Source of the DNA: Dryocosmus kuriphilus
Lineage: Eukaryota > Arthropoda > Insecta > Hymenoptera > Cynipidae
Direction of reading: 5' to 3'
Length of the DNA stretch: 64,000 nt
Assembly: GCA_038277395.1 (NCBI GenBank)
Contig: CM076193.1
Location: forward strand, 68,974,677 to 69,038,676
How positions within the stretch are numbered: the stretch's first letter is position 1; every line of letters starts with the position of its first letter. Both the position numbers and the translations under genes were made by a program. The notes under the pieces were generated by a model. It was not told the DNA's origin, did no database searches, and saw nothing but the letters and a program-made list of their open reading frames with translations. Positions 35,745-45,861 of the stretch are shown here, piece after piece.

Positions 35745-36994
35745 CGAGGTCTGTCCGAAAATTATCCTGAATACCTTCATACCTCCACGCTGGTGATATT
35801 CTTCATAGTCGCGCTCCCAGCGGTGTTCCCACTTTCTGAACTAGTCCTGCAAGTCGGTTTTCGAAATAGACTTTAGAGCACTCGTAGCATTTGCCTGAAT
35901 TGTCTTTCAATCTTGGAAACAGCCAAAAGTCACAGGGAGCTATATCGGGACTGTACGGGGGCTGGCGAAACTGTACGACTTTGTGTTTTGTGAAATATTG
36001 CTGCACAAGGTTCGATGAATGCGCTGGCGCATTATCATGGTGAAGAAGCCAGTCACCGCTTGACTAGAGCTGAGGCCGTTTTCTTCTAATTGCTTCATGC
36101 AATGTTTTCAGAACTTCACGATAAAATTCTTTATTGGTTGTCTGACCTGCAGGAGCGTATTCGTGGTGCACAACACCTTAATAATGGAAAAAAACAATCA
36201 ACATTGAATTGACATTGCTCCGACTTTGACGTGCTTTTTTCGGTCGTGACTCGCATGGAAGCTTCCACTGTGAAGCCTGTTGTTTTGTTTCGGGATCATA
36301 CCCATAAATCCACGATTCATCGCCAGTAATAAACTTTTCGAGTACATTTTCATCATCAGAAACCATTTCCGAGTTATCCTGAGCGACTTGAAAGCGAAGC
36401 TTCTTCTAATCTTCTGTGAGCAATTTTGGAATGAATCTTGCACACACACGAGTCATTTCCAGTTTCTCGGTTAAAATTTCGCAAACATTAGTTTTCGGAA
36501 TTCTAAGATCATATTCTATTTCGCGCACATTCAACCGGCGATCTTCTTTAATCGCAAGACGCACACGCTCGATATTTTCCGGTTTTGTTGTGCTTGAAGG
36601 ACAGCCGCAGCACGAATCACTGTCAACAGATTGGCGGCCATCTTTAAACCGCTTGTACCATTCATGTATCTGGCTTTTACCCATACAGTCATCTCCAAAG
36701 GTCTTTTGAATCATTTCAACCGTTTCCGCACAAATCTTTTTAAGTTTAAAGCAAAAATTGATGCAAATTCGCTGTCCAACTATTTCGGTCATTCTGAGCA
36801 ACAAAAAAGTCGAACGCCAAATAGACTCCGTACAAAAATGCAGGTTGTGTGCGAACTAAGGCGTCTCGACAAAAACTGCGGCATTGAGGAAGTTCCTGAA
36901 GAGTTACAGGTTACAATGGTACCCGGTAGAGAGCGCTCGAACGTTCTGTCGCGGAGATTCAAAGTTATTCCGGATACCTTACGGACAGACCTCG
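35745..36994 (-). mobile_element. Mariner element (mellifera-like), 1250 bp, TA target
   Basis: The TIRs start CGAGGTCTGTCCG on both ends (35745 on, and as complement ending 36994) and are flanked by TA on each side (35743-35744 and 36995-36996). The length and the minus-strand transposase are typical of mariners. It interrupts env of the inner Gypsy element, so it inserted after that element. The TIR pair has a few mismatches inward. Confidence 0.9.
35803..36804 (-). pseudogene. Mariner transposase, broken
   Basis: N-terminal HTH part (36406-36804): QRICINFCFKLKKICAETVE, GDDCMGKSQIHEWYKRFKDG, then VREIEYDLRIPKTNV. First catalytic Asp in ITGDESWIYGYDPETKQQ (36178-36366). Second Asp in HHDNAPAHSS (about 36020-36050, another frame). 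Third Asp in PPYSPDIAPCDFWLFPRLK (35803-36006), consistent with a DD34D triad. At least three frameshifts split the gene, so it is not functional. Confidence 0.9.
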
Positions 36995-38674
36995 TATACC
37001 ACAACTCTTGGAACAAACACAAAAATAAAGTCAATAATGCCAAAACTATCCTCAATGTCCCATGTTAAGATCCATTAAGGCAATAGAGAAAGGGATTCAT
37101 AATATTATAGAAAGATATAACAATATGAACGATATATCACGAAGACAAAAAAGAGGATTGATTTACGCAATTGGAAAAGGAATTAAATTCTTATTCGGAT
37201 CCATGGACGCCGATGATGACGAACAAATCAAAGTGGATATAAATAAAGTATATAATGATACTGAAGGAATTGTTAAACTATTAAAAAATCAAACTAGTTT
37301 AATTAAGACAACTTCAACACAACTGGATAAAATAAAAATTCAGCAAAATATTGATTTGAGAGAATTGGAAAAACTAACGAAAAGCACAACTAACCTAACT
37401 AACGCTCTCTCATTTAATAATCATTTACTAAACATATTATTAGAAATGGAGATACATTTAGGATAAACTAATGACATCGTGGACGAAGTCGAAGATGCAA
37501 TCTCGGAAGCAAAACAAGGGAAAATTTCAGGAAAATTGGTTACATCAGAAAATTTTATGAATGCACTATTTGACATAGAACAGAATTTATTAAATGAAAT
37601 ATCATTCTCTTTAAATAACACCAACTACTTTTTATACTTACAAATTAGCACTGTGGACATGGCTCTGATTAATGGAAGACTCATATACCGAATACATACA
37701 CCAATACCAAATAAAGAAAATTACAACGGTATAAGATTTGTTACACTTCCATGGAAGGAATCACGGAATTTAGGATTGACAATGAATTATTACATCGTAA
37801 AGGAATACATGAAGGAGAAATAGCTGTATTAAAAGATCTGTCCTCTTATGCATATGTTTAAGAAAAAGAATGTAGAAACACAGGTAGAATTTATTTTTGT
37901 AAAAACACCACACCGATTAGAAGAATAAAAGGGGAAAACTCTTGCTTAGAACAAGTAATGAATAATAAAGGTGGTACATTGAAAAACGATATTTTAAATT
38001 ACAAAAAACATTTACATACAGTTTTAATATCGGATTTGAATGGAATATACTTCCAGTCAAAAAAGAAAATATGCTAACTCAATGTCCAGCCTCAACAGAT
38101 GCTGTTCGAGTACTTTCTGAACATCTCTATGAGACCATTGTAGGGCATCAACAGAATCAGAGATCTTTATACCAGCCATACACATAGCAAAACATGTAGA
38201 AGAAAGGAAAATTTATCTTAATATTTCTAACCTTGAAAGAGAAATATTGAATGAATCAACTATCGAACTGCCCATACTTCACGAGACCCATATTCATCTA
38301 CAACAACTAAAAGCATCAGCGCTCAATCTACAAGAAGCTCAAGAAAAGTATGAAAATTATTGAAAGCAAAAAGACAACATAGCTGGTGGACAAAAAGTCA
38401 TAGCGTTTTAGAAAAACTGGGGACACTGCAATTACATTAATTGTAATATTTATATTACATAAATAAGGGATAGGTCGTTTTACTAAAAAATGGATTGGGA
38501 GATCACCACACATGAAAATTATATATAAAAGGAATCAAAATTCTATTATTTCCCATAATCAAAATGCTCCAACTTTCATGGAAAATTTTCCTGAATCAAT
38601 TCCCCTCACTCTCAAAAAACAGTTCCTTGTTTGTTTTCAGAAGAAGAAAGACACCATGGTATTTGAAGTCACCC

Positions 38675-38686
38675 AAGGGAGGGAGA
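38675..38686 (+). promoter_or_regulatory. Polypurine tract of the inner Gypsy element
   Basis: AAGGGAGGGAGA immediately precedes the TGTC start of the 3' LTR, as expected for plus-strand priming. Confidence 0.75.
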
Positions 38687-39035
38687 TGTCATAAGGTCCA
38701 ATGTTTTAGAATGTGATAAGGTCCAAGAATTTAGAATCTCATAGGCTCCAAAGTTCGTGAGTTCATCAAAACAATATTTAATGTTGATGCGGTCACCATG
38801 AATCAAAACAAGCATCACCACAGAAGCTTCTAGAAAGGTTCCCATGTAAAAACGAGGCTATATAAAGAGTGATTGGTCTCCTGGCTCATTCACACTCAAT
38901 ATTACTTCGACTCTGTAACATTGTTTTCTCAATAAATCTAATCATTCACTTTAACTTGTATTAACAGTTACTATCCTTCCTTTGGATAGATTAAATTATT
39001 TTTTTTTAAATGCATCAGTGAAAATAATTAGACCA
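38687..39035 (+). repeat. 3' LTR of the inner Gypsy element
   Basis: Direct copy of 23829-24176 (TGTCATAAGGTCC...AATTAGACCA). The sequence that follows is env of the outer element, showing that this LTR borders an insertion into that gene. Confidence 0.85.
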
Positions 39036-40275
39036 TAAATAACTCAAATTCAATCACTACTCAACCAAAAAAGAAAAATATGCAAACAAAAGAGAAAAGC
39101 ATAAATGACCTACTATATTTCAACAATATAAGACAATGGACAGTTCAATTAGAAGTAAAGATTGACAATTTATTGGACACGATTGGGAAATTTTCTAGCA
39201 TAGTAGCAAGTGCCCGAAAAATGGAGGTGCATCCAGCATTGATATCAAATAATCAACTTCGTGAAATTGCAGCAGAAATATATGATGAAGCAGAAGAATA
39301 TGAATTCCCCATAACTAGTGCTCATATCACCGGTGAAGATTTGCATTTGATAGGAAAAGCTGACGTTAGAAATCACGGTAAAAAATTGATTCTATCTATT
39401 GACGTCCCTCTTCTAGAAAGAACCACTTATCAACTGTTTAAAGTACATTCATACCCGGTACACCAAAAAATGATCGGGAGTCTGTCTGGAGCCGCATATA
39501 TAGGTACTGCCAAAAGCACCATATATTGCCCTATCAGCCGATGACCAGAAATTCTTCTTGGCAAAACAAGAATATCATGACTCTTGCACAAAAACAAAAT
39601 ACCACAGCCTGTGTGAGACAACGCAATCCATATAGCTAACTTCAACATGATCCTCTTGTGAAATCGTAATGTTAATGAAACCAAATGTCGAAGCTTTCCA
39701 GAGATGCGATGTGCGAGTTATTCTACGGGAAGAAACATACTGGACACAAATTACATCCATCCAAGCCTGGCATTATTCAACAAATAGACTAAAACTTCTC
39801 AGTTTCAAATGTCCTGATAAGAACACTGAAAGAGACTACATTCATGGTTCTGGGACACTTTATATGAGAAGTGGATGTACAATAAGAACAAAAGATAAAA
39901 GATTCTATGCTTGTAGGAATAACCACTAATAAGCACAAAGAAGAATATGTATATAATCTCAACATCTCCCTAAACCTAACCAACATTTCTTTTGTGATAT
40001 TTCATTTTCCAAAATTCAAACAAATGCAAGAATATAAATTACAGAAACAAGCAAGGAATAACTAGAAAGAGCTTCACAATGGATATTCACTACAGGAAAT
40101 TGAGAATCAACTTCCAAAAATAGAACAACAGCAACATTATCAAAGAAATAAAATACACGCAATTATTGACACCTCACGTGGCATAGCAGTGCTAATAACG
40201 TTAATAATAATATACTTCATAAGAAAAGCAATAATAAAAGCCTACCAAAAAAGCAAAAGTAAGCCTGAAAACTAA
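39036..40275 (+). pseudogene. Env of the outer element, 3' part
   Basis: Continues the env begun at 23211. The frame 39080-39544 holds the helical ectodomain (TVQLEVKIDNLLDTIGKF) and the conserved SIDVPLLERTTYQLFKVHSY block; 39669-39929 adds Cys-containing ectodomain (RSGCTIRTKDKRFYACRNN). The final frame has a membrane anchor, GIAVLITLIIIYFIRKAII (about 40180-40240), and a short basic tail to TAA 40273. Frameshifts near 39545 and 39930-40080 separate the pieces. Non-functional. Confidence 0.75.
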
Positions 40276-40450
40276 ACCAAGTATCATAATACAGAAATGA
40301 AAGTTACACCCCTGTTGATGGAAAAAATCGATCTACAATGCAGCAGCAAGGAGACGCCCACCATACAAAAACGTAGCCAGAAACCAGCATCCACGTTGCA
40401 CAAAACCCACTGGTGGCAGCGTTGGGTTCATCGTATACGATGAAATTCTT

Positions 40451-40462
40451 AAGGGAGGGAAG
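40451..40462 (+). promoter_or_regulatory. Polypurine tract of the outer element
   Basis: AAGGGAGGGAAG lies 175 nt after the env stop and closely resembles the polypurine tract of the inner element. The 3' LTR should start just after it, but with no 5' copy in the window its limits cannot be confirmed. Confidence 0.55.
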
Positions 40463-40470
40463 AAAGGCAA

Positions 40471-41110
40471 AATCAAGATTTCAATTTATTTTACCAAAAT
40501 ACCTGTAACACTGACTGCAATTAGTTACAATAAGAAAAGGAGCCACCCGACGGGACGTCTTCCACTATTAAAAAATAAGGCAGGCATGTCTGTCTGAATT
40601 GACATATTCTACTTCACCCTCCTCATCCTGAGATTGGGTGAGCCAGAATTTGAAAATACGTGAAAAGGCCAATATTTTGAGCGAGTTAATAAAATTTGAA
40701 ACAATAACATCCTGGATATGTTCCTGGATCTTGGCTTTCGATCTCTAATCGTAGCCCGATAGAGTATACTCGTCGCGTAGGCTGAGTGCGTTTCTCGCTA
40801 GTCGAGACTGATTTCTTGGAACTGCATTTCTCGAGGTACGTTTGTTTCGGAATGAATCCTCGTTCATTCCGTGTCAGCCGACTGGTACCCGGCTACATAA
40901 GGTCCATTTGTCTCCCTTCTCTCGGGTCTTATTGTGCACGCGTTTATCGATTCTCCTTTGGACTACTAACCTATATCTCTCTGCGTGTGCACTCTTGAAT
41001 TCTAAATTTTATCTCTATTTATCCTACTTTTGCTCTTGGCTTGAAGCTTCTCTTTACCCCCTATAGTAATATATGCGCGGTGACGTTTTGAGACGTCTTA
41101 AGGCTAAAGA
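40471..41110. other. Possible 3' LTR of the outer element; no gene
   Basis: About 640 bp with no coding signal. The first several hundred bases are probably LTR because they follow the polypurine tract, but there is no second copy for comparison. Confidence 0.4.
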
Positions 41111-41114
41111 GAGG

Positions 41115-41649
41115 ACACGTAACAGCACTATTTCCGATACCTGAAGTTTCACACTATCCTGTCTCGATGCACTCAAGTCCGCGACAGTATCTTCCGGAAC
41201 CGAATCCAATAATCCTAAATCAAGATCTTGTGTCGAGAACTCAATCAAAATACTATTTACATTGCTAGTCGTTAAATGATCATCACTTGAATTTTTTTCA
41301 AGACTGAAAGCACCTTCGTAGGAACACGGCGATGCACCAAAAATTTCATCTAATAAAATCGCGAAGACACTCGACGAGTTTGAAGAAGCTGCCGCACCAA
41401 CGCGATTTTATCAACTAAAGAAAAGGTAAACCGTAGGAAGATCAGTAGAACATAAAAGAAAAATCATGCAATTTTAAAGTAAATATTAACCTGAAACTTA
41501 CCAGAAGTACTGGCCATTGAACCGCTCATTGTCAAACAAAGAAGTAAATCGTTGTCTCGACAAAAATCTTCGTAATCCATCGTCAAATCGGAGGAGCACC
41601 ATAGACATTCGACATGCTGATTTAAGACTGAATTACAGTACAGAAACAA
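41115..41649 (-). other. Possible exon remnants on the minus strand
   Basis: On the minus strand one open piece (41649 to about 41506) ends MSGSMASTSG just before a consensus donor GTAAGT. About 90 nt further is a good acceptor (TTTACCTTTTCTTTAG, ending near 41417). After it comes a Ser/Asp-rich open frame of about 110 codons (e.g. LDLGLLDSVPEDTVADLSAS). The phases do not join without a stop, so this is a decayed gene or chance. No family was recognised. Confidence 0.25.
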
Positions 41650-42027
41650 TTAGGCTTGGAAGAGTCAAATCATACATGTAAAATTCGATTACATCCGCAA
41701 ATATTTTGTGAAAAGCCATAAGATGTGAGCATCTGGACTCTTGCAAGGAAGAAGTGAACGAGTTACAGGAGGTAAAATTACACTTACCTTATATAAAACA
41801 TATCACGTATACGAATCCCCCAGAAACAATTGTATTCAGTATTAAATTCACCTGCACTATATAAACCCACAGTCCAGCTCCAAATTTTATAAAAGAAGAT
41901 AAAAATTTATATATGCATTCATAAAAGTAAACAGATAAAGGCAATTTGTGCTAGGCAAGGAATTCATAAATTTCAGTATAAATAACTAAAATCTAAGGAC
42001 AATATTGTGTACATACACACACACTCT

Positions 42028-42090
<63 letters not shown>

Positions 42091-42602
42091 ATTGCGAGCT
42101 TTTGTCAGGAAATAAGCAAATCTCCATGTAAAATTCATGCAACGGCTATTCTTGGTATATACTAAATATATCAACTAAGTTCATCAAGGATGAATGTTTT
42201 TAAATACGGAGGAAGGTTATGTCCGCGATTTTAATTTCGATTAATTTTACATTCACGCCATAAGGCTTATATATAGAGATTATGATAACCGCTTACTAAA
42301 GAAAAACGAGTCATGATCGACTATTATAAGTAGAAAAGGCAGAAAGAGTAAGAGTTCGTCTACCCTCGCTATTAAAATCATACATGTGTTAGAGATGAGA
42401 ATTTCTTATTATTCAAGAAAGCCTAAATGAATGTCAGCACATAATATTTGTTCACACTTATTACCATAGAATTAAGAAACATTATGTCTAAAAACGGTAG
42501 GAGAAAATATGAGATACATAACAAGCATCGATCATCCGATCGAGAATTAAAACACTATATCTGAGAGTCGACCAACTCTCCTCACATTTCATAACCGCAC
42601 TT
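41650..42602. other. Non-coding stretch with one microsatellite
   Basis: AT-rich DNA with no recognisable gene. The only repeat is the CA/TA microsatellite at 42015-42087. Confidence 0.5.
42015..42087. repeat. (CA)n(TA)n microsatellite
   Basis: A run of CA dinucleotides with one CTCT interruption, passing into about 23 TA units. Confidence 0.95.
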
Positions 42603-42710
42603 GTCATTATTCACTTTTTCACAGCGCCTGCCATTATTCAGTTTTGCACCGCGCGTGCTATTATTCAGTTTTGCATCGCATGTGTCATTATTCAGATTTG
42701 CGAAGATCCC
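42603..42710. repeat. 27-bp tandem repeat, 4 copies
   Basis: Four imperfect 27-bp units starting GYCATTATTCA and containing GTTTTGCACCGCG or close variants. It lies just upstream of a TATA-like box at 42733, in the position where an LTR enhancer would sit. Confidence 0.8.
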
Positions 42711-43390
42711 TCCTAACAAGGGGAGGGATTTACTATAAAACCCCTATTCATTGAGGAATCGACGTCTTTACGTTCCCAGCAGTTGCTCTATACACGTCGA
42801 CCTCTGAATGAGTTAAATATTTTCAAAGAATCGGTAGTATTACTAAAGTAAACAAATTCACTTTGACTTCGACTAAGGTCATTGTAGAGTCTGGATCGGA
42901 TATAGTCCGCAGTGTTATACGTCCGGTAAAGAACTCACGAGTGGATTCGATTCGGGTTATGTTTCGTGTATCACTCGGCTGGTAAGCGGATATCAAGACA
43001 AATACGTTTTGACCGCTTACAGTTAGTCAAAAACAAAACCTAACTCTGTGAACTGATCTTGTCGTTGCCAATTCGATTATAGATACGCAAGCGAAACCTC
43101 AACGTTTACCTCTGTGAACTGGTCTCGTCGTTGCCATTTCGATTATACAGACGCAACCGGCGAACCTATCTACCTTCTCTCGCCCTTTTAAAACAAAAGG
43201 TAATCTATTAAATATTAAATATATCTTTCGAAACTTGTATTCTCACACTATTCTTATTTTAATAAACACATTGTACTCTATATCACTGTGAATTACTCTC
43301 ATTTACTCTTACACAATTCGTATAGGATTGATAGGGACAACAACCCACACAAATAATAATTGGTCAGGACTTACCATCCTGACAATAATC
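42711..43390 (+). other. Solo-LTR-like or promoter-like block
   Basis: Contains ACTATAAAACCCC (TATA-like, about 42731), a duplicated about 65-bp block (CTCTGTGAACTGRTCTYGTCG at 43044 and 43111), a polyadenylation-like AATAAA (about 43259) and an end near CCATCCTGACA. This order (repeat enhancer, TATA, AATAAA) suggests a solo LTR, but no second copy is in the window. Confidence 0.35.
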
Positions 43391-45861
43391 AGTGAAACTT
43401 GCCTCTTTTATTTTCCTGTTTCAATTCTGCCCTCGCCTTAACTCGGGACGTGACAATGACAACGACGACGAAGATGGCGACGATAAAGGAGATGAAAATT
43501 TTGTACTTCGAAATTCTCCTGCTCTCAAGACTTGGTTCTTAACTCCTCAGGATGAGTTAACTATCAGACACTAAGCTATCAGCACTAATTTTTGAGAGAA
43601 CACTTTGTTAAATTTTGTTCAAGTTTTACTTTGTAAAATTAGGTTGAGTATTTCTTTCCGAATAAATAAAAGCTGAATATTAATACAAATGTAAAGTTAT
43701 TTCAACAACCTGTCAGTTAAGCTTTATTTAAGTTAATCCTGTATGAATTAGTAGTAGTTGTGTAGCAGATTCTCTACAGTAACCTGTTCACACTGGAGAA
43801 GAGAAGAGAAGCATGATTAATAAGCACATTTTCTATTCTCGTAATTCTGTACAGCAGCAAACTCATTTTATACCGAAACATCTCTGGGTAGCAAATGTTC
43901 GTAATCCTGTAAACCAATAACTCATCTTATATCGAAACACTGTTGGTAAGTATTCAAATTAAGAACACTCTTGTTTCTTTCGGCGACAGATTTTTTTCAC
44001 ATTGCATTGCTTGTTAGGCTAACTTAGGTTATTTTCAGCTTCATATTTAAAGAAAAAGAAATACATATGTATATAGCAGATGTTACAAGCCTAATTTACT
44101 TTTGAAATTAAGGTTTTTCATTCGAAAGGACACTTAAAATTGAATGTCTTGCATTAAGTTATTTTTCTTTTATGAACTCAAATTCCCAAAATTTCAGATT
44201 TTAAAAGTTTTTATTTATTATAATGGCTGTAAAAGATGTCGAATTAATTCCATTTAACTAATTCGTATAACTGATCCACTAGCCACAATTTCAAAATTAA
44301 ACAATTTTGGATTTTCAACATTTTGAGATCTAGAGAACGGTAAGAGATACACAAAAACGAACCGAATTTTCGGGTTATCCTAAAAGAGGACTTCCTTCTA
44401 CTGGTCTAGCTGATCCAATAAAAAAATTTTAATTCCAAAATTCTGATATATTATAATGACTTTCAAAAGGGTGGAATTATTACCATAAAACTGATTCGTT
44501 TAACAGACCCTCTAACAACAATTTCAAAATTTTGAGAATTTGGGAAACGGTAACAGATACATAAAAGCTGACCTTTCTGGGTTATTCTACAAGAGGAGTT
44601 CCTCGGACTGCTATAATTGATGAACTAAGAAAAATTTCGCATTTAAAGAATTTCCATACATTATAATGTCATTCAAAGGGATCTAGTTATGCACCAAAAC
44701 TTCAGAAACAGTCTCGCTCGGTAAAACAGAGACTTATCTTATCTGTCAAGCCGAGATTCTCTTACATTTCCATCCATGTTGCAAATTTGATTGCCAATAT
44801 TGCTGATTTGACGATGGTGCCATCTACTGCAAGTAAAAATTAGGGCCCTGGTATCTAGGCCTCTTATAAGCCTCTGAAATGACATGCGCATTGGCGACAA
44901 TAGAGGAATCCCAAAACGCCCTCATACGCCATGCGAATCCTACTTGAAATTCGTCGAAGCTCTCGGTCAAGTCATATGGTATTTCATGGAGCTAACTTAT
45001 TGACAAAGTCGAAATTACAATTCCCTACCTTACCGCCCGAGATATTGACCACGGACGATAACTAACCGGCAACTGCTCATGCGCAAATTCTTTCACTCCT
45101 GCTTAAGCTTTAAATTTGCCGCCGAAGTATTTAATGTATACTTAAATGTGAAAGAAATAATAATAACATTTATTAAACAATTCCCTTGGGCTAGATAATG
45201 TAAATTTTCTATCTAGGAATAAATGAAAATATTTTTTTTTAATATTGATATTAGTAAGAGAGAGAGAGAGAAAGAGAGAGCTCCCTAAATAAAACTTCTC
45301 TCTACTTTAAAATAAAGGTCTCACCATAATTGCTCACCGAGCATGCAAATCAATTTAGACGTACACCCTGGAGCTGTAAAATTAAATCAGCATCGACCTT
45401 GAGAATGCCCTAACCACAAATCATTCTCAATCTAAAAAAAAAACCCCGCTTACCTTACTGAATTCAGGATCGGCGATGTCCAAGGCCCAAGTGAAGCTGA
45501 CTTTAGGGTGGTATGGGAAACGAGAATTTACAAACCACTGTGCGGCATAATTATATTTAAATACAAAAAGGCAGAGAGGTACTGTTGAATTTAAATTGCG
45601 TTATTGCGCACGATCAAGGCTCGTTCAGGAAGACTCTACTAGAGTCTGTAGCGCGCCCAGATATCCGTTTTTCCTCTACCCGCCAAGCGTATTGCGCATG
45701 TGCCAGGTCTACTCTCAGGGACTCAGGCCTCTCAGAGAAATCTTTGCGGTTCGTTTGAAAGAATGTTGACGTATCAAGCACGATTTAACAACGTATCGAT
45801 TTAGTTACGGAACGAAAGTGAATTGTGACAACATTAGTGATTCTTAACGATTAACAGTGAA
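43391..45861. other. Mostly non-coding; one possible terminal exon and a diverged tandem duplication
   Basis: A short acidic frame ends at TAA 43574 (DNDNDDEDGDDKGDE, then SPALKTWFLTPQDEL) and is followed at about 43661 by AATAAATAAA. This could be the last exon of an unidentified gene, but no start or acceptor is certain. 44218-44700 is a diverged tandem duplication. 45253-45280 is a GA microsatellite. The 200 bp before 45862 may be the leader of the MULE transposase gene. Confidence 0.35.
44218..44700. repeat. Diverged ~210-233-bp tandem duplication
   Basis: The words TTATAATGRC...GGAATTA, ACAATTTCAAAATT, GAACGGTAAGAGATACA/AAACGGTAACAGATACA and GGGTTATYCTA recur in the same order. Copies start at about 44218, 44451 and 44661; the third is partial. 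Confidence 0.7.

Larger units (their letters stand above)
35593..38515 (+). pseudogene. Env (F-protein-like) of the inner Gypsy element, split by mariner
   Basis: The N-terminal part (35593-35742) is cut by the mariner at a TA. After it, 37062-37466 has the furin-type site RRQKR followed by GLIYAIGKGIKFLFGS (fusion-peptide-like), then a long amphipathic helix region (TTSTQLDKIKIQQN). The next frame, 37479-37823, carries the ectodomain block RLIYRIHTPIPNK. Cys-bearing pieces and a weak membrane-anchor region (about 38400-38470) follow in broken frames. This is the F-like Env class of errantiviruses. Multiple stops, frameshifts and the insertion make it non-functional. Confidence 0.75.
23829..39035 (+). 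mobile_element. Inner env-bearing Gypsy-type element carrying its own nested insertions
   Basis: It is bounded by directly repeated LTRs (23829-24176 and 38687-39035). Order: PBS-like site, leader, gag (25159-26000), [Copia 26024-31117], protease remnant, RT/RNase H, [inverted integrase duplicate 33295-33757], integrase (34514-35288), env (35593-38515, with mariner 35745-36994 inside), polypurine tract, 3' LTR. Without insertions it would be about 8.4 kb. Both flanks contain the word AAATA (ending 23828, and at 39037-39041), but an exact target duplication cannot be set. All genes are broken. Confidence 0.8.
21048..40470 (+). mobile_element. Outer env-bearing Gypsy-type element (5'-truncated), split by a later insertion
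   Basis: The surviving order is integrase (21048-22316), dsRBD/CCHC accessory ORF (22437-22942), env first part (23211-23828), then a 15.2-kb foreign element (23829-39035), then env second part (39036-40275) and a polypurine tract (AAGGGAGGGAAG, 40451-40462). Env reads on at the same relative position across the insertion, compared with the env of the inner element. Gag, protease and RT are missing. What follows 40467 is the probable start of the 3' LTR; its end could not be fixed. Confidence 0.75.

Noticed and set aside
36631..37068. Plus-strand ORFs across the mariner
   Set aside because: Antisense shadows of the minus-strand transposase.
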